Assembly (NCBI GenBank): GCA_009911505.1
Contig: QXXL01000019.1
Location: forward strand, 29,118 to 93,117
Direction of reading: 5' to 3'
Length of the DNA stretch: 64,000 nt
DNA from: Lachnospiraceae bacterium
GTDB lineage: Bacteria > Bacillota > Clostridia > Lachnospirales > Lachnospiraceae
Shown one piece after another: positions 33,425-43,575 of the stretch. The notes under the pieces are model-generated. The model searched no databases and had not been told where the DNA came from. It saw only the letters and a program-made list of their open reading frames with translations. Position 1 is the first letter of the stretch. Each line of letters begins with the position of its first letter. The position numbers and the translations under genes were made by a program.

Positions 33425-35161
33425 ATGTACAAACGGCGTATACAGCAGTCTTTGATAGTGGCAGCATGTGTTATTATTGCTGTTGTTTTGGTAGTTGTAG
33501 CGGGTAAGGTTATCCATAAATATACACCAACAAAGGAAGAAAAGGATCTATATGAGTACTATGGGGTAGAAGGGGATCAGGCAGCTGCAATTGTACTTAA
33601 CCATGAGATTTTAGAGCAGAAAGCAGTTGTAAAGGATAACATGCTGTATCTGGAATATGATACAGTTAGGAAACTGTTGAACGACCGTTTTTATTGGGAC
33701 GGGAATGAAAACCTTTTACTCTACACAACGGCGTCTGATGTAATAACAGCGCTAGCTTTGGAAAAAGAGTATTCCATCACAAAGAAAAAAGAAGAAGTGG
33801 ATTATGTCATTGTATACGCAGACGGGCAAACGGCATATATCGCAATGGAGTACATCAAGAAATATACGGATCTGGATTATCAATTTTACAAAGATCCTAA
33901 CCGTATGGTTGTAACGACAGACTGGTCGGATTACACCTCAGTTCCTGTCCGGGGGGATACACAAATCCGATATCAGGGCGGAATTAAAAGCCCTATACTT
34001 GCACATGTTGAAAAAGATACCAGCCTCACGCTTTTAGAAAGCGGGGAAAATTGGAATAAAGTCGCTACAGAAGACGGAATTATTGGTTATATTAAAAAGA
34101 AAAGGCTGGGGAAAGAAGAGACAAAAAGCTATAACCACACATATGAAGAGGAAACATTTGAGCATATTTTAAAAGACGAAAAAGTGACGATGGCATGGCA
34201 TCAGGTAACGACGAAAGAAGCAAACAATAATGTTACAAATGTAATTGCAGCAACAAAGGGGCTAAATGTAATTTCCCCTACCTGGTTTTACTTAAATGAT
34301 AATGACGGGAACCTAATGGACCTGGCAAGCACAGACTATGTAGATTACTGCCACAGCCAGGGGATTGATGTATGGGCACTTGTCAACAATTTGGAGAATG
34401 ATGAAGCAGATTCTACGGAAGTATTAACACATACTTCCAAACGGAAAAAAATGGCCAACCAATTGATAGCAGCCGCAATCCAATATAATCTTGATGGGAT
34501 AAATTTAGACTTTGAAGCCCTTCCACAGGAAGCAGGGGACGCATATGTTCAATTTATCCGCGAACTTTCCTTAAAATGTGAAAATAACGGGATAATACTT
34601 TCTGTAGATAATTATGTACCTATGGAATACAACCGGTTTTATAACCGAAGGGAACAGGCAAACTTTGCAGATTATATTATTATTATGGGATATGACGAAC
34701 ATTATGCCGGATCGGATGAAGGATCGGTTGCTTCGATTGGATTTGTCGAGGAAGGTATTGCTAATACGCTACAAGAGGTTCCTGCAGAGCAGCTGATATT
34801 AGGAGCACCATTTTTTACAAGGGTCTGGGCCGAAAAGCCAAAGGAAGCTACAGATGACGTAGAAGCGGCAGCCGAAGGTTACGTCCCATACGAGCTTTCT
34901 TCCCATGCAGTCAGCATGGGGGAAGCATGGAATATGGCATTGGTAAATGGGATAGAGCCTACCTGGTCCGAAGAAGACGGGCAATATTATGCAGAATATA
35001 TAAAAGATGGGATTACCTATAAGATTTGGCTGGAAGATCAAAGGTCAATGGAATTAAAGCTTCAAGCTGCAAAAGACAACGGGCTTGCCGGAATATCCTT
35101 TTGGAAACTGGGGTTAGAAGATGCCGGAATGTGGGATACAGTTCTAAAATATATGAATTAG
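33425..35161 (+). CDS. Membrane-anchored glycoside hydrolase family 18 protein with SH3 domain
   Basis: 578 residues from ATG 33425 (AGAAGGAGGAAGCCGAA upstream). An N-terminal membrane anchor (LIVAACVIIAVVLVVVAGKV) is followed by a copper-amine-oxidase-N-like region (about 70-165), a bacterial SH3 domain at about 180-232 (HVEKDTSLTLLESGENWNKV) and a GH18 barrel. The barrel has the signature DGINLDFEA with the acid/base Glu364, and the product-side ISFWKLGLEDAGMWD near the end. Such proteins resemble spore-cortex or cell-wall hydrolases (YaaH/YdhD type). A CwlD-like amidase gene follows by about 50 bases, suggesting a joint role in wall or spore-cortex remodelling. Confidence 0.88.
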   Translation: MYKRRIQQSLIVAACVIIAVVLVVVAGKVIHKYTPTKEEKDLYEYYGVEGDQAAAIVLNHEILEQKAVVKDNMLYLEYDTVRKLLNDRFYWDGNENLLLYTTASDVITALALEKEYSITKKKEEVDYVIVYADGQTAYIAMEYIKKYTDLDYQFYKDPNRMVVTTDWSDYTSVPVRGDTQIRYQGGIKSPILAHVEKDTSLTLLESGENWNKVATEDGIIGYIKKKRLGKEETKSYNHTYEEETFEHILKDEKVTMAWHQVTTKEANNNVTNVIAATKGLNVISPTWFYLNDNDGNLMDLASTDYVDYCHSQGIDVWALVNNLENDEADSTEVLTHTSKRKKMANQLIAAAIQYNLDGINLDFEALPQEAGDAYVQFIRELSLKCENNGIILSVDNYVPMEYNRFYNRREQANFADYIIIMGYDEHYAGSDEGSVASIGFVEEGIANTLQEVPAEQLILGAPFFTRVWAEKPKEATDDVEAAAEGYVPYELSSHAVSMGEAWNMALVNGIEPTWSEEDGQYYAEYIKDGITYKIWLEDQRSMELKLQAAKDNGLAGISFWKLGLEDAGMWDTVLKYMN

Positions 35162-35212
35162 GACAATTCGTAATTTCATAAGCTGAATTAAGAAGTCTGC
35201 GAAGGTGTAGCC

Positions 35213-35902
35213 TTGAACAAAAAAATTGAGCTTGGGATGGCAATTATCTTACTTTGTTCCGCCTTTATAATATCACGTAAAGAAGCGGTGATAATGACGG
35301 GGAGCAATGGTGCACTTACAGTAAATGAAAAATGTATTGTAATTGATGCAGGGCATGGAGGGGATGATCCCGGCAAAATTGGTATTAATGGGACATTGGA
35401 AAAAGACATTAACCTCAATATTGCCCACAAGCTAAAGGTACTTTTAGAAAGCCAGGGTTATGATATTGTGATGACACGCACAACAGGAGAAGGCCTCTAT
35501 AAACCAGGGACAAAAAATATGAAAGTAGAAGATATGCATAACCGCTGTGAGATTATTACAGAAGCAATGCCAGTATTTACCGTAAGCATCCATCAAAACA
35601 GTTATCCAGAAGAATATGTAAAAGGGGCTCAAGTATTTTATTATGGGCAATCTAAAGAAGGCGAAGCGCTAGCAAAGAAAATACAGGCCAGCCTTGTGGC
35701 ACATCTGGATCCAGAAAACCACCGGGTTGAAAAGGCTAACGAGAGTTATTATTTACTGAAAAAGACACCTACGCCCACAGTCATAGTAGAATGTGGATTT
35801 TTGAGCAACAGCATGGAAGCAGAGCTTTTAAATACAGAAGATTACCAGGATAAAGTGGCCTGGGCTATTATGATGGGGGTTGTGCAATTTTTGAATGAAT
35901 AA
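35213..35902 (+). CDS. cwlD: N-acetylmuramoyl-L-alanine amidase, CwlD-like
   Basis: 229 residues with a TTG start at 35213 (GAAGGTG upstream). A hydrophobic N-terminal segment (LGMAIILLCSAFIISRKEA) acts as export signal. The Amidase_3 domain shows the zinc ligands and catalytic Glu in order: VIDAGHGGDDPG (His), LEKDINLNIA (Glu), VSIHQNS (His) and VIVECGFLSN (Glu). Length and the short form fit CwlD, which starts the making of muramic delta-lactam in spore cortex. It ends in a terminator. A vegetative amidase role is the alternative. Confidence 0.8.
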   Translation: MNKKIELGMAIILLCSAFIISRKEAVIMTGSNGALTVNEKCIVIDAGHGGDDPGKIGINGTLEKDINLNIAHKLKVLLESQGYDIVMTRTTGEGLYKPGTKNMKVEDMHNRCEIITEAMPVFTVSIHQNSYPEEYVKGAQVFYYGQSKEGEALAKKIQASLVAHLDPENHRVEKANESYYLLKKTPTPTVIVECGFLSNSMEAELLNTEDYQDKVAWAIMMGVVQFLNE

Positions 35903-35905
35903 TAA

Positions 35906-35963
35906 AAAAGGCTGTCCGAAAATGGCTATTGTAGCATTATGCCATTTATTGACAGCCTTTTAT
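35906..35963 (+). terminator. Intrinsic terminator after the amidase
   Basis: AAAAGGCTGTC (35906-35916) pairs with GACAGCCTTTT (35951-35961) over 11 bases, with the T-run at the end of the stem. Confidence 0.8.
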
Positions 35964-36007
35964 TATGAAAACCTGCAGCATGATATCTTTAACCAACAGG
36001 AGGAAAA

Positions 36008-36301
36008 ATGAAAAAAGACAGATATACTTTAAGAATTATATACGCCATATTGCTTTATATAATAATCTTTACAGGGTGTTCATCAAACGGTAAAACGCAG
36101 CTTGAAACTTCCATAGAATCTAAAACCCATCTTATTGCATCAGAAATAACGGCAAAGTCTATACAGCAAAGTAGCGAACCAGAAACAGAAAATACAAAAA
36201 CAGTCCCCCCAGAGATTATATATATCAATTAGTCAGAATATTTTGAAGGGCATATCGGTTCTGTTGTCTTGTACGATCCATCTGAAAAACAATATAAATT
36301 C
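36008..36301 (+). pseudogene. Remnant of a class D beta-lactamase-like lipoprotein gene
   Basis: The frame begins with a lipoprotein signal (IIYAILLYIIIFTGCSS, Cys at the lipobox) and a polar spacer, and stops at TAG 36230-36232 after EIIYIN. The same frame continues past the stop as SEYFEGHIGSVVLYDPSEKQYKF. That matches the opening of class D beta-lactamase / BlaR1-sensor domains ('YFEG..G..V.YDP....Y'). The domain ends there: no SxxK, SxV or KTG motif follows. So both a nonsense codon and a large 3' deletion have inactivated the gene. AACAGGAGGAAAA before the ATG is intact. Confidence 0.65.
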
Positions 36302-36442
36302 CGCCTAATAACCCATTCCAACAAATACCCACAAATTTCAAACTACATAAATCATATCTTCCTAAACCATCTCTTTTTCATCTTAAAAATAACATTTCCC
36401 TCAATTCAAACATGCCGTAAATAAATTTTTCTAAAAAATTAC

Positions 36443-36495
36443 TTGATCTGTCGTAGTAATTGTGTTATCCTAATTTTACAAATTACTACGACAGA
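36443..36495 (+). promoter_or_regulatory. PadR promoter with 15-bp operator arms
   Basis: Promoter: TTGATC (36443-36448), 17 bases, TATCCT (36466-36471). Operator: TCTGTCGTAGTAATT (36447-36461) and AATTACTACGACAGA (36481-36495), a perfect inverted repeat of 15-base arms around 19 bases. One arm fills the -35/-10 spacer and the other covers the transcription start, so bound repressor would block polymerase completely. Confidence 0.8.
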
Positions 36496-36525
36496 CATAA
36501 TACTTTTTGAAAGGGGGCAATGCGT

Positions 36526-36852
36526 ATGATAAGCAGCGACGGGATACGCGGCTACAACGACATGATGATTCTCTATCTGATTTTAACTGAGCCATCCTAC
36601 GGATACCAGATTTCCCGGGAAATCAAATCACGCACAGATGGAAAATACATCATCAAGGAAACAACATTATATTCTGCATTTACAAGGCTTGAAAATAACG
36701 GATATATAGAATCCTTTTATGGCAATGAAACAAACGGCAAACGCAGGACCTACTATCAAATTACGAAAGCTGGGAAAGATTATTACAAAGAAAAATGTAG
36801 CGAATGGGAACTAACTAAAGAAGTAGTAGATCAATTCCATCATAAAAGTTAA
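36526..36852 (+). CDS. PadR-family transcriptional repressor
   Basis: 108 residues from ATG 36526, eight bases after AAAGGGGG; the ATG at 36520 is only two bases from that site. The winged-helix domain is clear: GYNDMMILYLILTEPSYGYQ, ETTLYSAFTRLENNGYIES (recognition helix) and RRTYYQITKAGKDYY (wing). A C-terminal helix for dimer formation is short, as in PadR-s2 proteins. It probably represses its own operon through the 15-bp palindrome just upstream. The permease-prefix membrane gene follows after 14 bases. Confidence 0.88.
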   Translation: MISSDGIRGYNDMMILYLILTEPSYGYQISREIKSRTDGKYIIKETTLYSAFTRLENNGYIESFYGNETNGKRRTYYQITKAGKDYYKEKCSEWELTKEVVDQFHHKS

Positions 36853-36866
36853 AGGAGGATTATTTC

Positions 36867-37865
36867 ATGGAAACTATTATTAGTTATATTGACAATTTGT
36901 TTAGCAGCTACCCAGACACCCCTCAGGCAAGAAAAGCCAAAGAAGAGCTGCTTGGGATTATGGAAGACAAATACAACGAATTAAAAGCGGAAGGAAAATC
37001 TGAACACGAAGCCATTGGGATAGTAATATCTGAATTTGGCAGCATGGATGAAATTGCTTCTGAGCTTGGTTCAGATAAAAAAATTACTATCGAAAAAAAA
37101 GAAATGGAAGAACACATCAATCAAAAAAATATTACCTCATCAGAAGCTTTAGAGTACTTAAAAAGACAAACAAATTTTAGTTTTAAAATCGCTATAGGAG
37201 TAGTCCTATGTATCCTTTCGCCAGTCATTCCGGGTATATTAGATGCCATAGGGAAATCTGGAATTATTCTTGAAGCATTTGCAGATGCTGTAGGCGGGGC
37301 TTCATTGTTTTTAATGGTTGCCGTGGCAGTCGGCATTTTCATAACAGCAGGGATTTCAAACAGCAGGTACGAAAATTATGATAAAATTGAAATAAAACTG
37401 GATTTTAGCACGAGGGATCAAATATCAAAGCAATATGAAGCCTTTAACCAATGGTTTGGCATAAAAATAGCGACAGGAGTTATTTTATGTATTTTAAGTG
37501 TTTTGCCCCCTATATTTTTAGACGCTTTTTTTAAAGCATATTGGATAAATCAATTGTCCGGAATTAGCATATTTATATTCGTTGCAGCAGGCGTATTCTT
37601 ATTTATTACGGAAGGGATGCGAAAAGACGCATTTGAAGTATTATTAGGAAAAGGCGACTATGCCCCAAAAACTCAAAAACAAAAAAAAGCTAAAAAGATC
37701 ATTGACCTATTCTCATCAGTTTATTGGTCTCTTGTTACAGTTGTTTACCTGTTGTGGAGTATTATTACAATGAAATGGGGTTTTACCTGGATTATCTGGC
37801 CAATTTCAGGAATAATATTTTCTGCTATCAGTACAATAATATCTAATCTGTCCCATACAGATTAA
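36867..37865 (+). CDS. Membrane protein with permease prefix domain 1
   Basis: 332 residues. The first 70 (YIDNLFSSYPDTPQARKAKE, then HEAIGIVISEFGSMDEIASEL) are the HAAS/permease-prefix-1 helical domain that often follows PadR genes. Two internal repeats follow, each with two membrane helices (KIAIGVVLCILSPVIPGILD at about 107 and KIATGVILCILSVLPPIFLD at about 210), and two more helices near the C-terminus (VYWSLVTVVYLLWSIITM). Function is unknown; these proteins are thought to act with PadR in membrane-stress or antibiotic responses. The stop abuts the next open frame. Confidence 0.75.
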   Translation: METIISYIDNLFSSYPDTPQARKAKEELLGIMEDKYNELKAEGKSEHEAIGIVISEFGSMDEIASELGSDKKITIEKKEMEEHINQKNITSSEALEYLKRQTNFSFKIAIGVVLCILSPVIPGILDAIGKSGIILEAFADAVGGASLFLMVAVAVGIFITAGISNSRYENYDKIEIKLDFSTRDQISKQYEAFNQWFGIKIATGVILCILSVLPPIFLDAFFKAYWINQLSGISIFIFVAAGVFLFITEGMRKDAFEVLLGKGDYAPKTQKQKKAKKIIDLFSSVYWSLVTVVYLLWSIITMKWGFTWIIWPISGIIFSAISTIISNLSHTD

Positions 37866-38204
37866 ATGAGTTTCTCAGAAAAACTTTCCGTGCTGCATTC
37901 CTCACATATTATTAGTGATCTGGATAAAATTAGCGATTACATTGCTTTTCTTTATCAGGGAAGACTGGTATTTTGTGAAGAAAAGGATCGCATGTTAGAA
38001 AAATATGGATTTTTTCATACCACAAATGCTGATCATAGGACAGATTATTGCAGCAAATATATTATGGGTTATCTTTCCTCCCTCGCAGCTATAGTGCTTG
38101 TTATTTTTGGAAAAATGTTAGACAGGTCATTCCGGGTTGAAGAATTTGCTATGATGTTTCTTGTTTTATGTATATCTCTTTCTATGCAACGGAAAACGGC
38201 ATAG
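37866..38204 (+). pseudogene. Scar of an ABC exporter: ATPase end joined to permease end
   Basis: The 112-codon frame opens like the last quarter of a BcrA/CcmA-type ABC ATPase: LHSSHIISDLDKISDYIAFL, then YQGRLVFCEEKDRMLEKYG (H-loop SSH and D-loop-distal region). It then turns abruptly, near residue 58, into a hydrophobic ABC-2 permease C-terminus (SKYIMGYLSSLAAIVLVIF, FAMMFLVLCISLS). Walker A, Walker B and most of the permease are missing. An internal deletion of about a kilobase or more in a former ATPase-permease pair behind PadR is the simplest explanation. Confidence 0.6.
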
Positions 38205-38243
38205 CCCGTAGGCTACGCCGTTTCCGAAAAGCTTTATTTCTTT

Positions 38244-38453
38244 TTATGCCATATCTTTTGCTAAAAACTGGTTAATTTCATTGACAAGCGCATCTGGCTC
38301 AATTCCATGAACCATAGCAGCTTCTTCAATTGTCTCCATTTGGGAAGAAGGGCAGCCAAGGCAATGCATGCCTATATTCAAAAGAACCGGGGCAATATTC
38401 GCATTGATCTGAAGTAATTCACCAATCATCGTTGATTTTGTAACCTGTGCCAT
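38244..38453 (-). CDS. DUF1858 protein
   Basis: 69 residues, the whole of it a DUF1858 domain: [20 protein letters not shown], then [20 protein letters not shown] with the conserved C-x2-C pair. The fold is related to the N-terminal part of ScdA/YtfE iron-sulfur repair proteins, and lone copies are common in anaerobes. AAAAGGAGGTATTAC precedes the ATG. Redox or Fe-S related function is likely; the precise role is unknown. Confidence 0.85.
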   Translation of the reverse strand: MAQVTKSTMIGELLQINANIAPVLLNIGMHCLGCPSSQMETIEEAAMVHGIEPDALVNEINQFLAKDMA

Positions 38454-38651
38454 TTGTAATACCTCCTTTTTAATCAGTATCTACCGTTTTCTACCATTAC
38501 ATTCATATCTTTTTAAACGTATTTGATAATCCGTCCATCCTATACATACGCAGGATAAAAACTTCTGAATACGATCCTGATTATTATAATACGTTTGGTA
38601 AGTTTATGCAATTGTTTCTATATGTTTTTTATAAAAAAACAAATTCAGTAC

Positions 38652-38905
<254 letters not shown>

Positions 38906-38915
38906 TCCTAGCAGC

Positions 38916-38951
38916 AAAAAACTGCCGCACATTTTATGTACGGCAGTTTTT
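38916..38951. terminator. Bidirectional terminator between ferredoxin and merR-type gene
   Basis: AAAAACTGCCG (38916-38926) and CGGCAGTTTTT (38941-38951): a perfect 11-base inverted repeat with A/T runs on both sides, serving both convergent genes. Confidence 0.88.
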
Positions 38952-38957
38952 ATTTTC

Positions 38958-39542
38958 TTATGTAGTCACTTCTTTTTTTGCAAACAAACGGCGTGGTTCT
39001 TTTTTCTTCGCGCCCTTTATCTTCTTGCCATGCAGTTCCCGGATTGCTTCATCCAGCTTACGGAAACGTTCTTCTTCCTGTTCATCCTGTTCACGCATCA
39101 GATAATTCATTTCTTTTAAGACACGATCCCCTACGTTTTCCCCTACTTCTCTACCAAGCTCCTGGTTATTTTCCGCTAAAGCTTCTTTTACGATCCCGCT
39201 CATCAGTACCCTGAACTGAGCCATCTTATCCTCAGCTGACGCATAGCTTGTACTGTGGTTTAAGGATGTATTTGCCGGCTGTCCTGCTGTTGAAAGTGCA
39301 GCGGCTTCTTCTGGATTTGCGCCGCTATGGACAACCATTTTAATTGCCTTAAGCTGGTATCCTTGTTCTTTTAATTCTTTTATCTTAAGGAATTGCTGTA
39401 TGTTCTCTTTGGTATAATAACGGTGCCCCATCTCATTCCGCGGGATATTTAGCTCTAATTCTTCTTCCCAATATCGGAGTACATGCGCTTCTACATTCAC
39501 GAGATTAGCGGCATCTGAAATCATATAACGTAGCTTGTCCAA
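38958..39542 (-). CDS. MerR-family transcriptional regulator
   Basis: 194 residues. The winged helix-turn-helix occupies residues 1-75: MISDAANLVNVEAHVLRYWE, then HRYYTKENIQQFLKIKELKE. The rest is a polar linker and a helical, charged tail (MNYLMREQDEQEEERFRKLD) ending in a basic patch. No metal-binding Cys cluster is visible, so it is not a heavy-metal MerR. It lies downstream of dnaB's leftward operon end, facing the ferredoxin. Target unknown. Confidence 0.8.
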   Translation of the reverse strand: MDKLRYMISDAANLVNVEAHVLRYWEEELELNIPRNEMGHRYYTKENIQQFLKIKELKEQGYQLKAIKMVVHSGANPEEAAALSTAGQPANTSLNHSTSYASAEDKMAQFRVLMSGIVKEALAENNQELGREVGENVGDRVLKEMNYLMREQDEQEEERFRKLDEAIRELHGKKIKGAKKKEPRRLFAKKEVTT

Positions 39543-39634
39543 ATGAACTGCCTCCTTCCTCTTTATTCATTATAAAAGAGAATAGACCAATAAGCAATGA
39601 ATTTTGGTCGGGAAGTTTCGACAGGATAACAAGC

Positions 39635-40963
39635 TTATTTCTCCATATTTGCAAACTTCGTATATTGCGGCAGCCAGACCAGGTTTATCGTGCCAATAGG
39701 CCCATTCCTTTGCTTCGCTATGTTGATTTCTGCAATGTTTTTCATATCTGTATCTTTATTATAGTAATCATCCCTGTAAATAAACATTACGACATCCGCA
39801 TCCTGCTCAATTGCCCCAGATTCCCTCAAATCAGACAGCATTGGCCTGTGCTCTGGCCTTTGTTCTACGGCCCGGCTTAGCTGTGACAACGCAATTACCG
39901 GGACGTTTAATTCCCTTGCAAGGCCTTTTAAAGATCGGGATATTTCTGATATTTCCTGCTGCCTTGAATCATTCCTGCCATTTGAACTCATCAGCTGAAG
40001 ATAATCTATAATAATAAGCTTCAAATCATGCTCCAGCTTAAACTTCCTGCATTTGCTGCGCAATTCCGATATAGAAATTCCAGGCGTATCATCAATTAAA
40101 AGCCGGGAATTTCCAATAATGCCTGCTCCTTCAATAAGCTTTTCCCAATCCGTATCATTTAAATTGCCAGAACGTAATGTCTGGGCGTCTACCCTGGATT
40201 CTAACGAAAACAAACGGTTCACAAGCTGTTCTTTTGACATTTCCAGGCTAAAAATTGCCGTTGGCATGTCTTCATGAAATGCAACATATTGAGCAATATT
40301 TAAAACAAATGCTGTTTTACCCATTGAAGGACGGGCTGCAATCAGAATAAAATCGGAAGGCTGTAAGCCAGACGTTTTATAATCAAGATCAATAAAACCG
40401 GTTGGAATGCCAGTTACATTTCCTTGTGCTTTAGATGCCTGCTCAATTTTTTCCAATGCATTTAAAACTATTTCTTTTATGGGTACATAATCACCGCCTC
40501 CGCGGCTTTGCAGCAGCTGGAAAATGTTTTTTTCGGTATCTGATAATATCTCTTCTAATTCCTTTTGCCCTGTATAACACTGGTTCTCTATCTCTTCAGT
40601 AACCTTGATCAGGCGGCGCAGAATGGATTTGTCTTTTACTATCTTGGCATATGCTTTGATATTAGCAGATGTCTGTACGCCTGTCAGCAAATCCCTGACA
40701 AACTCCAGGCTGCTAATTTCAGGCGGGACATTCATTACCTTTAATTTATCCTGCAGGGTGATAAGATCTACAGTTCCACCTGCATTATAAAGCTCTGTCA
40801 TAGCCACAAACAACATTCCATACTGCTGATAATAAAAATCCTCCTGTGAGAGCATTTCCATTGCCGTCACAATCGCATCCTTATCCATGATCATAGATCC
40901 TATGACAGACTGCTCTGCCTCCTGGTTGTTTGGCATAATCCTTTTAATCAGGGCTTCTTCCAT
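39635..40963 (-). CDS. dnaB: Replicative DNA helicase DnaB
   Basis: 442 residues from the ATG at 40963 (AAAAAGGAG eight bases upstream). The N-terminal DnaG-binding domain (NNQEAEQSVIGSMIMDKDAI) is followed by the RecA-like core: LIAARPSMGKTAFVLNIAQ (Walker A), LKLIIIDYLQLM (Walker B) and LSQLSRAVEQRPEHRPMLSD, a hallmark of DnaB. It unwinds DNA at the replication fork. No intein is present. It is the last gene of a leftward gdpP-rplI-dnaB operon (35-base gap), a common Firmicute order. Confidence 0.96.
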   Translation of the reverse strand: MEEALIKRIMPNNQEAEQSVIGSMIMDKDAIVTAMEMLSQEDFYYQQYGMLFVAMTELYNAGGTVDLITLQDKLKVMNVPPEISSLEFVRDLLTGVQTSANIKAYAKIVKDKSILRRLIKVTEEIENQCYTGQKELEEILSDTEKNIFQLLQSRGGGDYVPIKEIVLNALEKIEQASKAQGNVTGIPTGFIDLDYKTSGLQPSDFILIAARPSMGKTAFVLNIAQYVAFHEDMPTAIFSLEMSKEQLVNRLFSLESRVDAQTLRSGNLNDTDWEKLIEGAGIIGNSRLLIDDTPGISISELRSKCRKFKLEHDLKLIIIDYLQLMSSNGRNDSRQQEISEISRSLKGLARELNVPVIALSQLSRAVEQRPEHRPMLSDLRESGAIEQDADVVMFIYRDDYYNKDTDMKNIAEINIAKQRNGPIGTINLVWLPQYTKFANMEK

Positions 40964-40998
40964 GAAGCACACTCCTTTTTATGGTTTATCTGTCATAA

Positions 40999-41445
40999 TT
41001 ATTCTGCATTCACCTGCACCCTTAAAATTCCAGTTACCTTCGGATGGAGCCGCACCTGTACTTCATGCACGCCTAGAGTCTTTATCGATTCATCTAACTG
41101 CATTTTTTTCTTGTCCAGATCTAAATTCAGCTGATCCTTGGCTGCTGCTGATATCTCCTTTGTAGAAACGGAGCCAAACGCTTTTCCATCTTTTCCTGTT
41201 TTTATCTTTACTTCTACCTTTAATCCCTCTAATTTCTTTGCCAGCTCCTTTGCCGCTTCCAGGTTTTCTTCTTCTACCTTTTCCTTATGCTTATTGCGCA
41301 GCTTTAAGTCGTTTAAGTTTTTATTTGTGGCTTCTAATGCCAGTTTTTTGGCAAACAATACGTTCCTGGCATAAGAATCGCTCGTATTTACAATTTCACC
41401 CTTTTTACCTAATGATTTCACATCATCCAATAAAATTACTTTCAT
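40999..41445 (-). CDS. rplI: 50S ribosomal protein L9
   Basis: 148 residues, the usual length. The N-terminal KOW-like domain begins [20 protein letters not shown] with the signature [20 protein letters not shown] long connecting helix ([20 protein letters not shown]) leads to the C-terminal domain ending in [17 protein letters not shown]. It binds 23S rRNA at the base of the L1 stalk. It overlaps gdpP by four bases (ATGA). Confidence 0.97.
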   Translation of the reverse strand: MKVILLDDVKSLGKKGEIVNTSDSYARNVLFAKKLALEATNKNLNDLKLRNKHKEKVEEENLEAAKELAKKLEGLKVEVKIKTGKDGKAFGSVSTKEISAAAKDQLNLDLDKKKMQLDESIKTLGVHEVQVRLHPKVTGILRVQVNAE

Positions 41446-43496
41446 ATCTCAATCGCTCCTTCCTCTAGCATTTTGTCAATGGTATCCTGCAGAACACGCT
41501 TTGCTTCTGGCAGCGTATGGCCCGTAAGCTGTGCCCCCGCCATATTTAAGTGGCCGCCTCCGCCTAACCTTTCCATAATAATCTGAACATTTATTTCGTC
41601 AATGGATCTGGAACTGATAAAAATTTTACCCTTATATTCTGTCAATACAAAAGATGCCTTGATTCCAATTATATTCAAAAGCTCGTCTGCCGCCTGCGCG
41701 CCTACAATAGTTGGGCTCTCCATTTTGCCAGGGCAAACGGAAATTGCAAACGAGCCTTTATATACTTCGGCATGGCGGACAACCTCCGCCCTTGCTTTAT
41801 ATGCGCTCATATCATTGCGCAAAAGCTTTCTGACCCTGGTCACTTCTGCACCGCAACGGCGCAAATAGGCTGCTGCTTCAAAAGTACGAACGCCTGTTTT
41901 TGTCATAAAGTTATTAGTATCAATTAAAATACCTGCATAAATACTGTCTGCTTCGCTCGGCTCTAGTTTGATATTTTCTTTAAAATACTGTAGTACTTCT
42001 GCAATCATCTCGCAGGTAGAAGAAGCGTAAGGCTCTATATAAGATAAAATCGGGTTTTGAATTATCTCATTACCCTGCCTGTGGTGGTCAAATACTACAA
42101 TTGCATTTCCACGTTCCAAAAGCTGGGGGCATTCTGTATAATTAGGCCGGTTCGTGTCTACGACCATTACAAGCGTATTGCGGTTTATAATTTCCATTGC
42201 CCGTTCACTATTGATAAACAAATCTTCCGGATAGCCATGTTCCGGGGAAAAGCATTCCTTTAATGGGCGCAGGGATGTTGTGACCTCGTTTAGTACAATC
42301 TGTGCCTTTTTATTTAACACCTTTGCCGCACAGTAAACCCCGATTGCCGCGCCAAATGAGTCTATATCACTAATGTTGTGCCCCATAATTATGACATTCT
42401 CGCGGCTTTCTAATGTTTCCCGCAGCGCATGGGCCTTTATCCTTGCTTTTACGCGTGTATTTTTCTCAACGGTTTTTGCCTTTCCTCCATAGTAAGAAAT
42501 CTGCTCGCCTTCCCGGACCACTACCTGGTCGCCCCCACGCCCCAGCGCAAGATCGATCGCCATACGTGAATATTCGTAATTGTTATTATAATTATCTCCG
42601 TCAATCCCAATACCAATACTTAATGTCACTGCCATTTCATTGCCAACCTTCACATTTTTGACATCTTCGATCAGGTTAAACTTTTCTTCTTTCAATTTGT
42701 CAAGATATTTGTATTTAAACACTACAAAATATTTATCCTTCTCAGTTTTACGCACCAATGCGTCAACCCGTGAAAAATAATTATTGACCTTACGGTCAAT
42801 TAATGCGGCAAGCAGAGAACGTTTTACATCCTCAATGCTGTCTAAAGCCTCTTCGTAATTGTCAATATAAACCAAAGCAGCAACCAGCTTTTGATCCTGG
42901 TTCTCTTTCATGTATTGGTTTAAACCAGTTTCATCGAACATATAAATCGCAATCAAGTACTGCTGGCCTTTTTCTATTTCGACAATATTATGCTCCCCTT
43001 CCGATATATCAGCATCAAAAAATACGCGATCCAGCTTCAAGCGGTAAACTTTTTCACCCATCTCAATCCGAAAATCAGTATCTTCCCCAATATCTAAAAA
43101 ACGATCCTTTGACACACCAGGGAACAAACTAAAAACAGATCTATGGTAGGCCTTGTCCTTACCAGTTACCTTTGCAAACTGTTTATTCATCCAGATAATC
43201 CTGGCATTCATATCCAATATGGCATAAGGGACTTCAAAATCTTCCAACAGGCGCTTTTGTACTGTCGCATACTGTGTTGCAAAACCTACCATTTCCTTTG
43301 CCTTCATTGGTTTCTTATGGGATGAGAAAGTAAATGCGCATACAAAATAGATAGCAATAAGGAATGTGCAAAATGCGCCTGTCTTGCAGTCGATAACATA
43401 GATTGGTATATTAAAAAGCATTAATAAAGCGATTAATAATACCTTTGGATCAGGGTACCCGCGCGGCTTGTTATTTTGTTTTAACTTTTCTTCCAT
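41442..43496 (-). CDS. gdpP: Cyclic-di-AMP phosphodiesterase GdpP
   Basis: 684 residues. Two membrane helices (about 17-60: [20 protein letters not shown] ...), a PAS-like domain at about 75-150, a degenerate GGDEF domain at about 170-310 ([20 protein letters not shown]) and the DHH/DHHA1 phosphodiesterase: [39 protein letters not shown] (the DHH motif) and [13 protein letters not shown]. All metal ligands are present. It degrades the essential signal c-di-AMP, linked to wall stress and potassium control. The gene order gdpP-rplI-dnaB is conserved in Firmicutes. Confidence 0.95.
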   Translation of the reverse strand: MEEKLKQNNKPRGYPDPKVLLIALLMLFNIPIYVIDCKTGAFCTFLIAIYFVCAFTFSSHKKPMKAKEMVGFATQYATVQKRLLEDFEVPYAILDMNARIIWMNKQFAKVTGKDKAYHRSVFSLFPGVSKDRFLDIGEDTDFRIEMGEKVYRLKLDRVFFDADISEGEHNIVEIEKGQQYLIAIYMFDETGLNQYMKENQDQKLVAALVYIDNYEEALDSIEDVKRSLLAALIDRKVNNYFSRVDALVRKTEKDKYFVVFKYKYLDKLKEEKFNLIEDVKNVKVGNEMAVTLSIGIGIDGDNYNNNYEYSRMAIDLALGRGGDQVVVREGEQISYYGGKAKTVEKNTRVKARIKAHALRETLESRENVIIMGHNISDIDSFGAAIGVYCAAKVLNKKAQIVLNEVTTSLRPLKECFSPEHGYPEDLFINSERAMEIINRNTLVMVVDTNRPNYTECPQLLERGNAIVVFDHHRQGNEIIQNPILSYIEPYASSTCEMIAEVLQYFKENIKLEPSEADSIYAGILIDTNNFMTKTGVRTFEAAAYLRRCGAEVTRVRKLLRNDMSAYKARAEVVRHAEVYKGSFAISVCPGKMESPTIVGAQAADELLNIIGIKASFVLTEYKGKIFISSRSIDEINVQIIMERLGGGGHLNMAGAQLTGHTLPEAKRVLQDTIDKMLEEGAIEI

Positions 43497-43534
43497 ATCT
43501 CCTCCGCCTGTACATCTTTTTGCACTATTTTGAC

Positions 43535-43540
43535 ATTATA
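43535..43540 (-). promoter_or_regulatory. -10 element for gdpP-rplI-dnaB
   Basis: A perfect TATAAT on the leftward strand (43540-43535), 39 bases before gdpP; the matching -35 is weak. It is the most likely promoter of this operon. Confidence 0.5.
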
Positions 43541-43575
43541 GCATTCTTCACCCCAAAGATAAAGGGGATATTGGG

